Shown here piece by piece: positions 12,025-23,537 of a stretch of DNA of 64,000 bases. The translations under genes and the position numbers were made by a program. The notes beneath the pieces are model-generated. The model saw only the letters and a list, made by a program, of their open reading frames with translations. It ran no database searches and had not been told where the DNA came from. The stretch's first letter is position 1. Each line of letters starts with the position of its first letter. Source of the stretch: Klebsormidium nitens (taxonomy: Eukaryota > Streptophyta > Klebsormidiophyceae > Klebsormidiales > Klebsormidiaceae); NCBI GenBank assembly GCA_000708835.1, contig DF237171.1, forward strand, positions 1 to 64,000, in the 5' to 3' direction.

Positions 12025-13341
12025 ATGGGGTTCCTGACAGTCCCGGTCCTGGGGGTTTCTATCCTAGGTGTGATATTCACGGTGCGCTTCATTCAAGCCC
12101 TGGACGCCACCAGGCCCGAGGCAGGCTTCGTCTCGCTGCGGGATAAGCTGCACGAGCTGGCGGGGGAGCACCCAGCTGCGGGAATGAACCATGGCATCAA
12201 GGTTGAGATCATCTTTCTGATACTTGCGGTTGTGGCGGACGGCCTCGAGTGTCTCTGGACTTTCAGCGTGCTCCTAATCGATCTCTTCAGCTACTGCTCG
12301 AAGGATGGGCTGGATGACCCCCTCTTCTCTGGGATGCGCGAGCAGCTGGCCCAGTATGCTTGGAAGGCTCCCGACATCACCTATGGGAGTCAGGTCATGC
12401 GGCTCATAGTCCTGGGCAGCATTTGGAACAAGGGCGCGTTCTACGGCTTGTTCTGCTGGAGAGGGGGGGCGGTGCTGAGGTGGCAGGAGGTGGGGCCGCA
12501 CCTGCTGGAGCTCCTAGCGGGGGCCCATTCCTCCCCCTTGGGAGTACCCCCCCGGGGAGATAGCCGGAGCGGGCTACCCAACACGTGCACTTATGACGAC
12601 GTCGCCAACAGCATACGGGGCACGCTGCTCCTCTCGTTCGTCACCTTCTTCGTCGTGCTGCCAGCCAGCTACGCGGGCTGCTTGTGGAATTTCGAACGGG
12701 GATCCCTCTCGTGCGGCGGCAAGGTGGGCTACGGCCTGGTCACGGCGTGGGGGTTCGTGTGGGCGCTCGTCACCAACTTCTTGATCAACGTCAAAGTGAT
12801 GCTCTCCCTAGGGGCCCTTTTGAGCGTCCAAGCCTTCTACCTCGGCATTGACGACAACAAGCCGTTCATATTCTCCATCAGCGCCTGCCTCGTCGCGTCG
12901 GGGGCTGCCCGGAACCTCTGGGTTATGATGCAAAGCATCCTCCGCCAGACCATGTTCGAGCTGGGCTTGGTTTCGGAGGGACCCCCTGAATCCAACCGAG
13001 TAGTGGATAACACGCCCATGATGATTGCAGGCTTTTTAAGCATCGTTTTATATATCGTGTCAGCCGGGCAGCTCAAGCACTCGTCTATCCTTCGAGCGGA
13101 CCTTGCGGTTGGCATAACCTGGCTAGTATTCTCAATACTGTTCATGCGAGTTGGATTTACGCTCCTACAGCTCCCCAGTGCCTGCTCCGTTTGTGCTTTA
13201 GCCTGTTGGGTTAACATGTTGAATAACCATGTCGACGACTTGGAGGCTAACAAGAGTGACATGGAACAAGGGCCGCCTACAACAGGTCCGCCAGCGCCTT
13301 TTGAGATGGAGGCACGAGCTCCGACCAGGGTAACTCGTTAA
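12025..13341 (+). CDS. Intronless multipass membrane protein, 438 aa, unknown
   Basis: A single open frame of 438 codons from ATG 12025 to TAA. Hydrophobic stretches suggest about eight membrane spans, near residues 5-23, 60-88, 200-220, 233-256, 258-275, 281-300, 331-350 and 359-395, with a weaker candidate at 120-145. The loop at about residues 90-120 is hydrophilic. Residues 165-195 form a Pro/Gly-rich loop. The ~40-residue C-terminal tail is acidic, then Pro-rich, and probably soluble. I recognise no transporter, channel or enzyme motif. It is the only intron-free gene of this size in the window, which could mean retroposition, horizontal transfer or simply a lineage-specific gene. Its base composition resembles neighbouring exons. 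Function is unknown; a plasma- or endomembrane location is inferred. Confidence 0.8.
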   Translation: MGFLTVPVLGVSILGVIFTVRFIQALDATRPEAGFVSLRDKLHELAGEHPAAGMNHGIKVEIIFLILAVVADGLECLWTFSVLLIDLFSYCSKDGLDDPLFSGMREQLAQYAWKAPDITYGSQVMRLIVLGSIWNKGAFYGLFCWRGGAVLRWQEVGPHLLELLAGAHSSPLGVPPRGDSRSGLPNTCTYDDVANSIRGTLLLSFVTFFVVLPASYAGCLWNFERGSLSCGGKVGYGLVTAWGFVWALVTNFLINVKVMLSLGALLSVQAFYLGIDDNKPFIFSISACLVASGAARNLWVMMQSILRQTMFELGLVSEGPPESNRVVDNTPMMIAGFLSIVLYIVSAGQLKHSSILRADLAVGITWLVFSILFMRVGFTLLQLPSACSVCALACWVNMLNNHVDDLEANKSDMEQGPPTTGPPAPFEMEARAPTRVTR

Positions 13342-15734
13342 GTTATTCAAAGGTCTTGGGCAAGAATGAAGCACACTGGTGCATGGTGCACTGAACGCCG
13401 TAGGTAGATCAAGACTTTGTGTAAATATCTTTCAAACGGTTGCCAGATCATGCACTTATTTCCGATCTTAAATCTGAGCGACTTCAATGCATCTGTTCAA
13501 TATTGAATAGAAAAATAGTGTAAGCTACCGTCTTCAATACAGGATCTGCTGCTGGCGGATCAGTAGCTAGAAATTAATGATGTTAGTCTAGTTGACCCTG
13601 AGTGTGGCAAGTTGCTCGAAAGATACTGCATCCAATCATGTTACAGAGAATATATGAACGTTTCCAGCATGGTAAATATTGTATGGTTCGAAACTTAAGG
13701 GCAACTTAGTTCCGACGCCACTGACGCCCATAAACTTGAAACTACACATGCTCATGCATTCAATATATCCGATCACTCGAAGCAGGCCTTTGTCGGATTG
13801 CATTCAAGAGTTGATAGTACTTGAATCGAGCCAGTCACTCAGTGGCTTTCAAATCAGTGCCGGTTACAGTGCAGCCTGGGTGCCGGCGGCCGCACATGAC
13901 AGCCTGGGTGCAATGTTGTGTGATGGATGACAGTCATGCATGCAATGAACCAATATCCTCAACTGATCACGAGTCAAGTAATCGTCACTTTCATATCATT
14001 GATAATTGGATATCATATATGTTCGTTCGAGCCTAGCTGGTTAAATTAACATTTATAGCATAAGAATCGAACCATAACAATGAACGTGCCATCAAATTGC
14101 AGCCCCTCATGCAAATCAGTCTTCGAGGGCCGCCCTAGGCCGGAAACTGACTCGGCCGCCCCGCAGGCCGCGCTCGATCAGTCCTGCCGCGCCTAGGCAG
14201 GCGGCAGCCTGCGCGGTGGCCGTCGGAATGGCTGGTGAATTGGCCTTAAGCAATATGGATATACTGAGTATAGTCACTGCATGCCATGGCAACCTGAGCT
14301 GCCAACGTTTGTATGGCCATTCACGAGAGCTCTTCGAATCAGATCTGACGAGTTCACTGCTTGAATGATCGCGAGTGATTAAGCTAGCTCTGGCATGAGG
14401 TGGTGATGCGACGGTTAATGCAGATTCTGAGTCATAAGTCATCCGAATTGATACTTGATCTGACGAAATTAACGTGCCACTGGGTGTTCGATGAACCCTA
14501 AAACCCTAAAACCCTAAAACCCTAAAACCCTAAAACCATTGAATGACTTGCACATGTGCATGGACCGATCCGTGTGCAATGTGGGCGGCCACGATGGCTA
14601 AGTTCGTTACAAAACACATCGATAGAGGAATCAGACCTTCGTTGGTGAATGCATATGTTCAGCATGTTGACCAACGTGATTTAGCATCAAGCGCGGACAC
14701 ATTTTTGAGAATTAAAACATGTAGTATATTAGCTAGCTGAAGCTGATCGGTTGAATGCGCACATGAAAGAATATGTAATAACGATGTCAACGTACCTCAA
14801 CCTCAAGCCTGTACGTGATCGTCGTTAGCCTCGGGCACCCTATCCGAATTAAGCCGCCGCCCTGCAAATGATTGCCACGACATGCCTCAGAGTCAGATGT
14901 CAAATATGCCGATCACAGTCACTTATGCGCCCCCAATGGTCACTTTTAGCACTCGCCGTAGTCAATAGGCCATGAGCTTCTCATGCCAGGCATACGTTTG
15001 TCATTCAGTGAGTGATGGTCGTCGATCTATCTCTGCTTATCATTGGACTGCTTAGGCTATGCATCTACCGGTTCGTCTCAACCGGATATACCTCACCAAC
15101 AGGCTGATTAGAACACCTGGTCCAGAATCACTCGTGCATGAACATATCCAAGCGACTGATACATGCATATGACCGGACCGGAAATCAATATCCCTCGCAC
15201 CTGCAATGTGCTCTAATAATTGCGCATGTGCCAATCAGTGGCGAACGACTCTGGCTTGCCTAGTTGTGCTGCACATATCCGTTGTATCATTACCATATAC
15301 TTATCATGCATATTCTGTCGTTCATCGTTTGTTGAGCTTGTTTGCATGCGCTGTACTATAGAATTGTAGATTCCGAAACATGACGTACTTGCAGTCGCAT
15401 GACAAATTGCAAAGTCAAGAAAAGCTAAATACCGTCAGGCTATGCTGGTCCAGGCTCCACGGCCAACGCGTCTAAGGGCATTGATAGATTGGAAGTTGCT
15501 CAGTAGAAGGATTTGAGCCACTGGCCCATCGTCACTTGCATAGGAACTTTGCCATGCATGTAGTACCATGTAAGCATGCCACATTTGATGCCAATCGACA
15601 AAGCTTGGCAGCGCCGTTGGTGTTGGCCAAGTGCTACAATGTGACGCCCATCAATGCTCAGTTTGTCATATGCATTGCCCGCTTGCAGCTACAAACTGCT
15701 CCGGTAGCTCCTCCTAGGGCTGCCTACCTACTTC
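13342..15734. other. Intergenic, 2.4 kb, AT-rich, contains telomere-like array
   Basis: AT-rich spacer between the convergent membrane-protein and DET1 genes. Apart from the CCCTAAAA array (listed separately) and CATGCATG motifs (for example near 13935), I see no gene, RNA or transposon end. Confidence 0.5.
14494..14537. repeat. Interstitial telomere-type array, (CCCTAAAA)5
   Basis: Five perfect tandem copies of the octamer CCCTAAAA, reverse complement TTTTAGGG, flanked by AA and CC partial units. TTTTAGGG is the Chlamydomonas-type telomere repeat, known in several green algae; most land plants use TTTAGGG. The array is internal, with ordinary genes on both sides. It is therefore an interstitial telomeric sequence, perhaps from repair of a double-strand break or an old chromosome fusion. 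Confidence 0.9.
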
Positions 15735-18700
15735 CTACCCAGGCCACCTAAAGTGAAAGTTTACGACAGGGGGCTGCATGTAGGTCTGCTGGATCGAGAT
15801 CACAAACGGGAGGATCGGATGGAACACATAAGACGCCACCCTCTTGGCGCGCCCGTCTCCGGATCCGCCCTCGGGCCCCGGCTGGATCTTGAACCGGAGG
15901 GCGTTGGCCCTGCTGCGCGACATGAACTTGATGGGGTGCTCCATACACGGCTTGTGCCGCTCGGCCGCAGAGACGAGCTTCTCGTCGTAGTGGAACAGCG
16001 ACTGGTCCAGGTATGGCGACGGGCTCAGCGACTGGCACGTGAACGGCAGCAGCGCCAGTGCGCGCTTCACAACCTGCGGGAGGACAGACGTTCTTTCTGA
16101 GTCACCGCTGACGCACCGTTTGGAAGCAAAACCGTCAGGCCTTGCATGGGCGTGCGGAAAGTCCAAGGATGGAACTGCGGAAGATCCGAAGAGGCTGATT
16201 ACTCCGGCTCGTCGTAGCATGCACACGGGAGAGGGACCACAGTGGCCGGCCACCAAGAGAACCGATGCCCACGACTTTGTGCCCCCGTCCCGCAACGGGG
16301 CAGTGGGCGACAATGACAGGGGAGGGCGAGGCAGGCGCACAAGAGGGGACAACCCCACAGCTCGTGATGCACCGCTCGAATTCTGCCTGCGAGAAACAAA
16401 TACGCAAAGGCGTACTTCTCTAAGCAACCTGCTGCATGTTGGAGGCAGTGCCAGGACGACTGGGTTCCCGCCCTCAGTTGTTTCGTGCCGAGAGAGCGGG
16501 CTGCACCTGCGTGCTGCCGCCTGGCTTGCCCCCCTGCGCGGCCTCCTTCTGCTTGCGCAGGTGCTCGCGCGCGGGGTTGCTGTTGGCGGGGGAGCTGATG
16601 AAGCGCAGCCAGGCTGGTTCGTTGGGAGCTGTGCGGAAGTGGTCGCTAAATCTCTCCGCGGCGGCCAGCAGCGCTTCGCTCGTGTTTTGGAAGAAGCCCA
16701 GCACGGCCGTCGTCTCCATGTTGTACACCGCAAAGAAGGCGGCCGCCGTCGACGCGTCGCTGCCGCGCGCAGCCACGCCCTCTGCGGCACCAAACTTGAG
16801 CAGCAGGTGGTGCCTGCGAAACAGGGGGAGGCAGGGTCATGCGGGGCAGCCTCGAAGGGGCCTCCAGAGGGGAGGTCGGGCGACTGGAACAGTCGGGCCT
16901 TGGGCGCCGACCTGCGCTGACCTGAGGTGGTGCCGGCGCGTGCTTAAGCGAGATTTGGGTACGGGAGGGGTCGATGGGGGACCAGGAAAAGAGGCAGGGG
17001 AGAAGCCCGAGGCAGTGGCAGTGGCAGGGCTGCTGCTGGCCTGCCGAAGGAGTGGCGGGTGGACAGCGCCACACAAGGACCAACGCGCGAAAGGGGCGAA
17101 CGGCGACTGCGGACCAGCCGGAGGAGGCGGCAAAGGTGGGCCCAAAGGACACTGCGGCAGGAAGTGGAGGAGGCGGGGCCAGTACGGCCGCGCGCAGCCC
17201 GGGACACTCGTGCTGGGAGAGCGACGACCACAGCGAGCAGGCAGTGGGGTCGAGGCAACGGCGGCAACGAGCCCGGTCGAGATCGTGCTCGGCAGGGTGC
17301 AGGCTGCACCTCGCCGCGTATTATGGCACCGCTCGTCGATGCCGGTGCACGCGCGCGGGGCCTCACCTGTCGAGCAGCTGCAGCTTCCACATGACCAGCT
17401 CCTCGTAGTGCTGCAGGTGGTAGAACACGCGCTTCAGCCGCGCCGCGCGCGCCCCCGCGTCCGCCTCCTCGTCCTCGTACGCCTGCCGGAAGATGAACGA
17501 CAGCAGCCGCTGCTTCAGGCCGCCCAGCAGCCGGCCCCCGCCTGCGCCGTCGGCGGCGCCCTCGCCCCCGGCGGAGGGCCCCGGGGAGACGCCCTCCCCA
17601 CTGTGCGCCTCGTCCAGGCTGCCAGGCCGCCCACTCAGCCCTGCACCCAACGGGCAAGAGAGCGGGGTCAGAAAAAAAGGAGCCGACACTCCCAGCCGCA
17701 GGAGAGACCAGGCAAAGGTCGCAAGAGGCAAACTGGGCTCGCACGAGCGGGGTGCGAGAGCAGTGTCCTGCAGTGTATGGGTCCTGGTGGCAGGAGGAGC
17801 GGACATGAGGGGTTGGCTGCACGGAGCAACAGGAGACCCTCACGGAGCTTACAGGGAAGCAGCGGCAGATTGGTACCGTCAGAGCTGTCGCAAATGACCG
17901 TAAATGTGGTCTTGCGGGACTTGGTTTGGTGACAATAAAGTTGCCGGAGAATCGAAGGTTAGCGAGGGGTCCTTTACGTCTTGCAGAGCAACAGTTGGTG
18001 GCAGCGCTGCCTGATAAGAGGTGCTCCACTGGTCGCATCAATGACAGTGCGGTTGGCAAAGGATGTAGCGCAGGGACGGCTTTAGTGACTGCGTGGCGTA
18101 GGGCTGGTGCCACAGATTGGGTTCCTACACATGCTACGTGCCTCAGTGATCGAACCACCAGGAACAGACGTTCATCCGAACCTTTCATGAAGAGCCACTT
18201 GACAGCTCCGGCATGATCGTTGCTGAGCGCAAGCACAGGACCGGAACCATGAAAAAAACCTCTCGAGTAGTACCATATAAGTTCACTCAAAGTGCAGCAA
18301 CTGGGGCATGAGCAGTGACAGCAGACAGTGCCTTGACTCACCGCTGGCTGTGGCCGTGGCGGCCCCCGACAGCGGCCCCTGCTGCCGCCCCCGGGCCGGG
18401 GACACGCGCGGCGCCGTCCCGCTGTGCGGCCGGGCTCCTGAGGCGAGGCTGGTGCCCAACTGGCTGTCCCGCCCACTCCAGGCTGCAGGCAGGCCGCGGC
18501 TTGCCAGGCCGGGGGCGCTTCTCCCGGCCCCCCCCAGCAGGGAGGGGCCGCGGCCCACAGGCAGAGCGGCGCGCAGGGGGAGCGGTCGAGCAGGGCCGTC
18601 CAGGTGGCGCGCAGACGTGGCAGTGGGCATGCTGACGTCATCAAGCGGCTCGCTGGAGGTGTGGGACTGCGTGCGGCTGCTGACCACGTACTCGTACCGC

Positions 18701-21700
18701 GGCGCAGCGGACGCGGGCTGGTACGGGGAGTACAGGCCTGTGGGGGAAGGGGGAGAGCAGGACGATAGGGAAAGATCAGCAAGTGGAGACAGCCGCACTA
18801 GCGGAGGCCCGAGGGCTCAGAGCACAGAGAAAACCCGCTCGAGTGAGGATGTAGTAGCGCAGAGAGTGGGGGCCTCTGAGCTGGGGGGGGCACCTCGTGG
18901 AAATCATCGGCAGCCCATGATTTTGGCTGGCATGGCCTGGGCCCCTTGTCCCGAGAGCCACATGCACGGGTACTGCACAAGCTAGCTATGCAGCGCACCA
19001 TGTGTTCAAGGAGCACTCCCCAAACCCCGATGCTTTCAAACTCCAACCTTTGGAGATAGAGAGCTCTCTTTACGCCTGCCAAGTGTCGAAGTTTGGGCAC
19101 CACAGAGCTGTGCACCCTGCATGGTGCCTGCGCCCCACTTTGCTATCCCCACCCGCCTCCCCCTGCGTGCTCACCTGCCATCCTGCCTGCCGCCAGCAGG
19201 CCCTCGCTCGCGGCCCTGCTCCCTGGCCGTCCCTCGTTGTCGTCCCCCCCGCTGCTGGTGCTGGCCGCGCGCACCGCCCCCACTGCCTGGTGCAGGTGCG
19301 CAAACCCGCTCCGCCCAGGGACGTTCCAGAGCCCCCCCCCCTCACGCCGCCAAAACGGATGTGGCGCAGCGCCCCACAGGGGGCCCTCCGGCGGCGTGAG
19401 GGGGGCCCCCCACTCTGGCCCCAGCGGCCGCCGTGCTGGGGGCGGGTCAGCCTCGCGTGGCGCCTCCCTGAACGCTCCTCCCAGGTGCTCGATGAGGTCA
19501 CTCGTGTACACGCCCCCATGCACCGTGCGCAGGCCTTGCCCCGGCCAGCGCGGCACTGCGGTGCTGCCTGCGCGGCCGGTTCCTGCCCCATGCATGCTCT
19601 CGCCCGCCGCGGTGTGCTCCCTTTGGTCAGGGGGAGCAGCCCTGCTGCGGTGCTTTAGCGGGGGACTGCTGCCAGCTGCGGCCTGCCTGCCAAGTGTGGC
19701 CATGCCTGGCTCCTCGGGTCGCAAACGTAACCCCTCGCTATGCAACGCTAACCTCGGAGCAACAGCGGGAGGACCGCTTCCTTCGTCCTCGTCTTCGATA
19801 TTGTACACAACACCCCCTTCCAGTCCCACACCGAGCTCTTCCTCATTTCCCTGCCCATTGGGCCGCCCCCTCCCCAGCCCCTCCGCCAGCCTGATGCGCG
19901 CCCCCCCATCCGGCCCCGCCGCCTCCACCATTGCCCCTGTCCTGTTGGGCAGCCCGGCCAGTGGGCCCCCCACCCTTTCCGCTTGCACCCCCACCCGCTG
20001 CGCCTGCCCCACACCCCCCCTGTCGTCACCGCCTGCCTGTTGGCGCTGTGTGCCATTCCCAAACGGCTGGTACAGTGCCACGTGCGGCCACCTCGACGCC
20101 CCTGCGCTGCGCCCGCTGTCAGACCCAAGCTGGAGGCCGCTGCTGCCCGCCCCCCGTGCAGCCTCCCTTGCCCGTGCCGGTCCTGCCCCACCCCAGCGCT
20201 GTGTGCGCTCCTCCCCCGAGTCGCTGTCGGGCAGCTGCCAGTGCGCCTGCTCCCACGCGCTCATACGCTCGCGCCGGCTCTTGGGCCGCACTGCGCTAAA
20301 GCGCCCCATGGGGTCGTCCTCCTCGTCGGGGGGCACCATCCAGGTCCCCCCCCCGGCCAGCCCGCGCAGCCCCTCCTCCCCCACACCACTCTCCGGCAGC
20401 TGCCGATGCGCCGTCTCCCACTCGTCAGCCGCCCTCTGCAACTGCGGCCCAGCTGCCCAGCCGGCGCGCCCAGGAGGCACGCCCTGCCAGCCTGGCAACT
20501 CGGAAACCCGGCCTGCCCCCCTCTCTGAGCGCTGCTGCATGTCTGGGAGGTTTTCCACCACAAGTGTGCCTCCCTCCCTTGTCCTCCCCACCTGGCGCTT
20601 CGAGTCCACTTGCAGCCCCACCGTGCCCCCGCCCGTTTCCAGTGTGTCCGTCTGCTCCCCTTCCTCCTCGCTCTCCGTGTACGACGCTGTATGGCTGTTC
20701 GTGGGGGCCCCTCCGTGCAGCCGCATTGGTTCCGCGTCACTCTTCCCCCACAGAGGAAACGCCCCTGGCTCTCCGCTGTCCTTCTTGGCCCCCCCCACGT
20801 CCTCCCCCTCCCCCGCGCACTCTGCCTGGCCCCCCAGCAGCCCCCCCCCATACGGGAAGCGGTGCGCCTGTGCCCCTTCCTGCCCAGGCACCTCTGCTGC
20901 GCCCTCCTGGGCAAAGTCTGACGTGCACTCGTCGGTGTCGCTCAAGTCTCGTTTCCCCAGCCGCCCTGCGACGCCCCCGTCGCTCCCCAGCCTTCCCCGC
21001 TTGCCTGCCTGCGAGTAGTAGCCGTGCAGGCCCCCCCACTCATGCGAGATGCCCGCTTTTTCTGCATCCCTTTTGAGCCCCACCTGTGGCCTCGAGCTGA
21101 CCTCCCCGCGTGGTGCTTCCTCCCCTGGCCCCGCCCCCCCCTCCTCCGCTGCCTCGTCGTGCAGCCCGTCCCCGCGCCACACCTCCGCGCTGCCCCCCTG
21201 CTCCTGCTGCAGCCGCTGCCGCAGCCCCTCCAACCGTGCGTGCAGCTCGCCGTGTCCCGCCGCTGCGTTCTTTGCCGCCAGCTCCTCGTCGCTCATCCTG
21301 GCGCCCTCCCGCACCCCTTCCGGGAGCCGCTTGAAGTGTGCCGCAAAGCCCCCCCCCGCGGGCGGCGCGCTTGGGCCTGCCGCCAGGTGTGAACGCCGCC
21401 TCTCCTCCAGAATGCTCAGCATCCCTCCGTCGCGCCCTGCTGCACCACCTGCACCACGCCCGCCATTCTCTCTGCGCTCGTACGCCCGCGCACGGCTCCC
21501 CTCTGGCCCACCCTCTTTGCTTATTGGTACCCCGGGCCCAACATAGCTCCTCATTCCCGAACCTCCAACGGAAAGCACTTCCGACTCTGGTTCCCTGTCG
21601 TCCCCACCTGGACTCTCCAAGCCTCGGAACCTCCACCCCTGACGCGGCCCTCCTTGGAGTCCCCACGTCTCCGAGTCCCCCTCCAGGTCCGCACTCTCCG

Positions 21701-23537
21701 CTCTGCGCGCGCTCTCGGCCTCCACCCTGTCGGACGGGGAGTCTGACTCGTTGTCCTTGGCGGCGGTGGGTGCGGCAAGGCCGGCCCTCCTGCGCTGGCG
21801 TGCCTTGTCGCGCTGGAAGCGCACCTCCGCGTCCGCCTGCCACTGTAGCACCAGCTCGTCGTCCTCCCGGCAGTGCGGCCCAATCGTGCGCACATCCACG
21901 AAGCGCCCCGCGCCCTCACGCACCTGCGCAAACATAGAAGGGGCGTCTCCACATGAATTGCCACAGAGGGTGCACCCCGGCACCACAAATGCGGATAGCG
22001 TCTTCTGCTGCCATGCCCACCTGTGCCCGAATCACAAGATGAAGTGCTCAAAAGCAGAAATAAGGCTTTGACGAAGTCGCGCTTTTCTGTTATAAGAACG
22101 AATATCAACATCGCATGCTGCGTCACCTCAGGCTCAGCTACCAGACCAGACTGCCGCCGCACAGCGAAAGCTACCTTGAGTTGAGGGCACACAAAAGCAG
22201 TGTTCCAAGGTTTATCCGAGCTGGAGCCCGTGGCCACGGCGGCTGACCTGCAGGATGTGCACGCACTGGAAGCGCACGGAGAGCACGGCGAGCAGGTCGT
22301 CGTAGAGGAAGACGCCCGCGTTGTGGCCCAGGTGGATGAAGTCGTCGCGGAACACGCGGCGGTCCACCACCTCGCCGTCCGCCAGGCGCAGCAGGTGCAG
22401 CGTGATCACATCCGCAGCAGGCACGCCGGGGAGGGCGCCCCGCGCCGCCGCCGGGTGCGAGTCCGGTTGGGAGGACGTGGCGCAGATGACCAGCTCACCG
22501 CCCTCCGCAAGGAGGAGGAAGTCCTTGCACAGAGTCTGCACAGGGAAGGGGGCCAGCACAGGGTGAGCACGGAGACAAGCCCTCAGCAGGGGCCCGACAA
22601 GCGACGCTCAGTACAACAGCCGTGTCCGCACAGAGGAGCAATGCCACAGTGCTGACTAGCGGCACTGCCATCAACGGAAGAGCGATTGAGCTTGACTGAG
22701 ACAAGAGGCGTGCAGCCCCAAGCTGTCCAGGGCCATCCCACTCGCCGCAGGGGAGCAGCACCAGGGGCGGCCAGGTGTCCACTGGGGCGTACCTGTGCTG
22801 GCTCTGCGGCGTTGGACACAAGCGTGGTGGCATAGAGACGCGTGAAGTAGGCATCAAACTTCCTGGCCTCCGGAGGCAGCTCGCCGTCCTGCTCACCAGG
22901 CGGCAGCGGCCCGCCCAGGCCCTTGAAGCGGTACACAATCACCTCCTGCACCCCAGCAACAACAGCGGCACTTTCAGCACCGCCTCAAGAGCCGCCTGGG
23001 CCAGAACCTGTCCCTAACTCGACAGCAGCAGCGCCCAAAAACAGGGTTCTCACCTTCCTGCTCCTATATTGACAGACGAGTGAAGCAGGACTGCGCAAGG
23101 GTTTACCAAAACAACGTGGTCGTCATATCCCCAGTCGTAGGTCACAAAATTTCTGGTGCCTGGCCCTTGAGGAAAGTCATCCGAGTGGAACCAATATCCT
23201 GCCTTGCCCAAAAGATCTCGTGAAAGCAGTGTACATAGTTGGTGCTGAGGCACACTCTGCTGCTGTCAGCAGGCGGATTGGCCGCCATCCCGGGGTGCCG
23301 CGGTGGGCCGTGCCTCACCTGCTGCGTCCGGCCAAAGCATATCAGGTACTGGCCATCGCTGGTGAACTTGCGGATGCTGTGGTCCGGGCACTCCACATCG
23401 TGCACTGTGTGGTTGGGAACAATGTACTCGCATAGTTCCCGGCAGCTTCTGATCGCTGCCCCTGGCCGTGGCGTGCGAACCTCCCGCGCCCGCAGCCGGA
23501 ACAGCAGGTTGTCCTCCGGTGCGGACGAAGAGTCCAT
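15735..23537 (-). CDS. DET1: DET1 (de-etiolated 1) with giant disordered insertion, ~1,574 aa
   Basis: Eight exons join in frame: 23537-23319, 22945-22793, 22535-22248, 21923-19175, 18737-18342, 17640-17367, 16813-16507 and 16073-15735. The conserved parts follow plant DET1 from end to end: the N-terminal REVRTPRPG and YIVPNHTVHDVE blocks, GVFLYDDLLAVLSVRF, the CREDDEL block, LKQRLLSFIFRQ, AAFFAVYNMETT, and PFTCQSLSPSPYLDQS near the C-terminus. DET1 works with DDB1, DDA1, COP10 and CUL4 as a chromatin-linked repressor of light responses and a ubiquitin-ligase adaptor. Arabidopsis DET1 is about 543 residues. Here about 1,060 Gly/Glu/Arg/Ser-rich residues (about 249-1309) replace a ~70-residue linker, mostly inside exon 4 (2,749 nt). 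ATG 23537 is the first in-frame ATG, and its distance to the conserved region fits the family. The insertion could hide unrecognised introns. Confidence 0.93.

Noticed and set aside
16039-17932. Long plus-strand ORFs of 293 and 498 codons
   Set aside because: They run antisense across conserved DET1 exons 6-8 and the introns between them, and have no domain pattern.
19093-21018. 641-codon plus-strand ORF antisense to DET1 exon 4
   Set aside because: Its Ser/Pro/Ala composition is the complement of the Gly/Glu/Arg-rich DET1 frame. The region is stop-poor on both strands, and no splice or domain evidence supports it.
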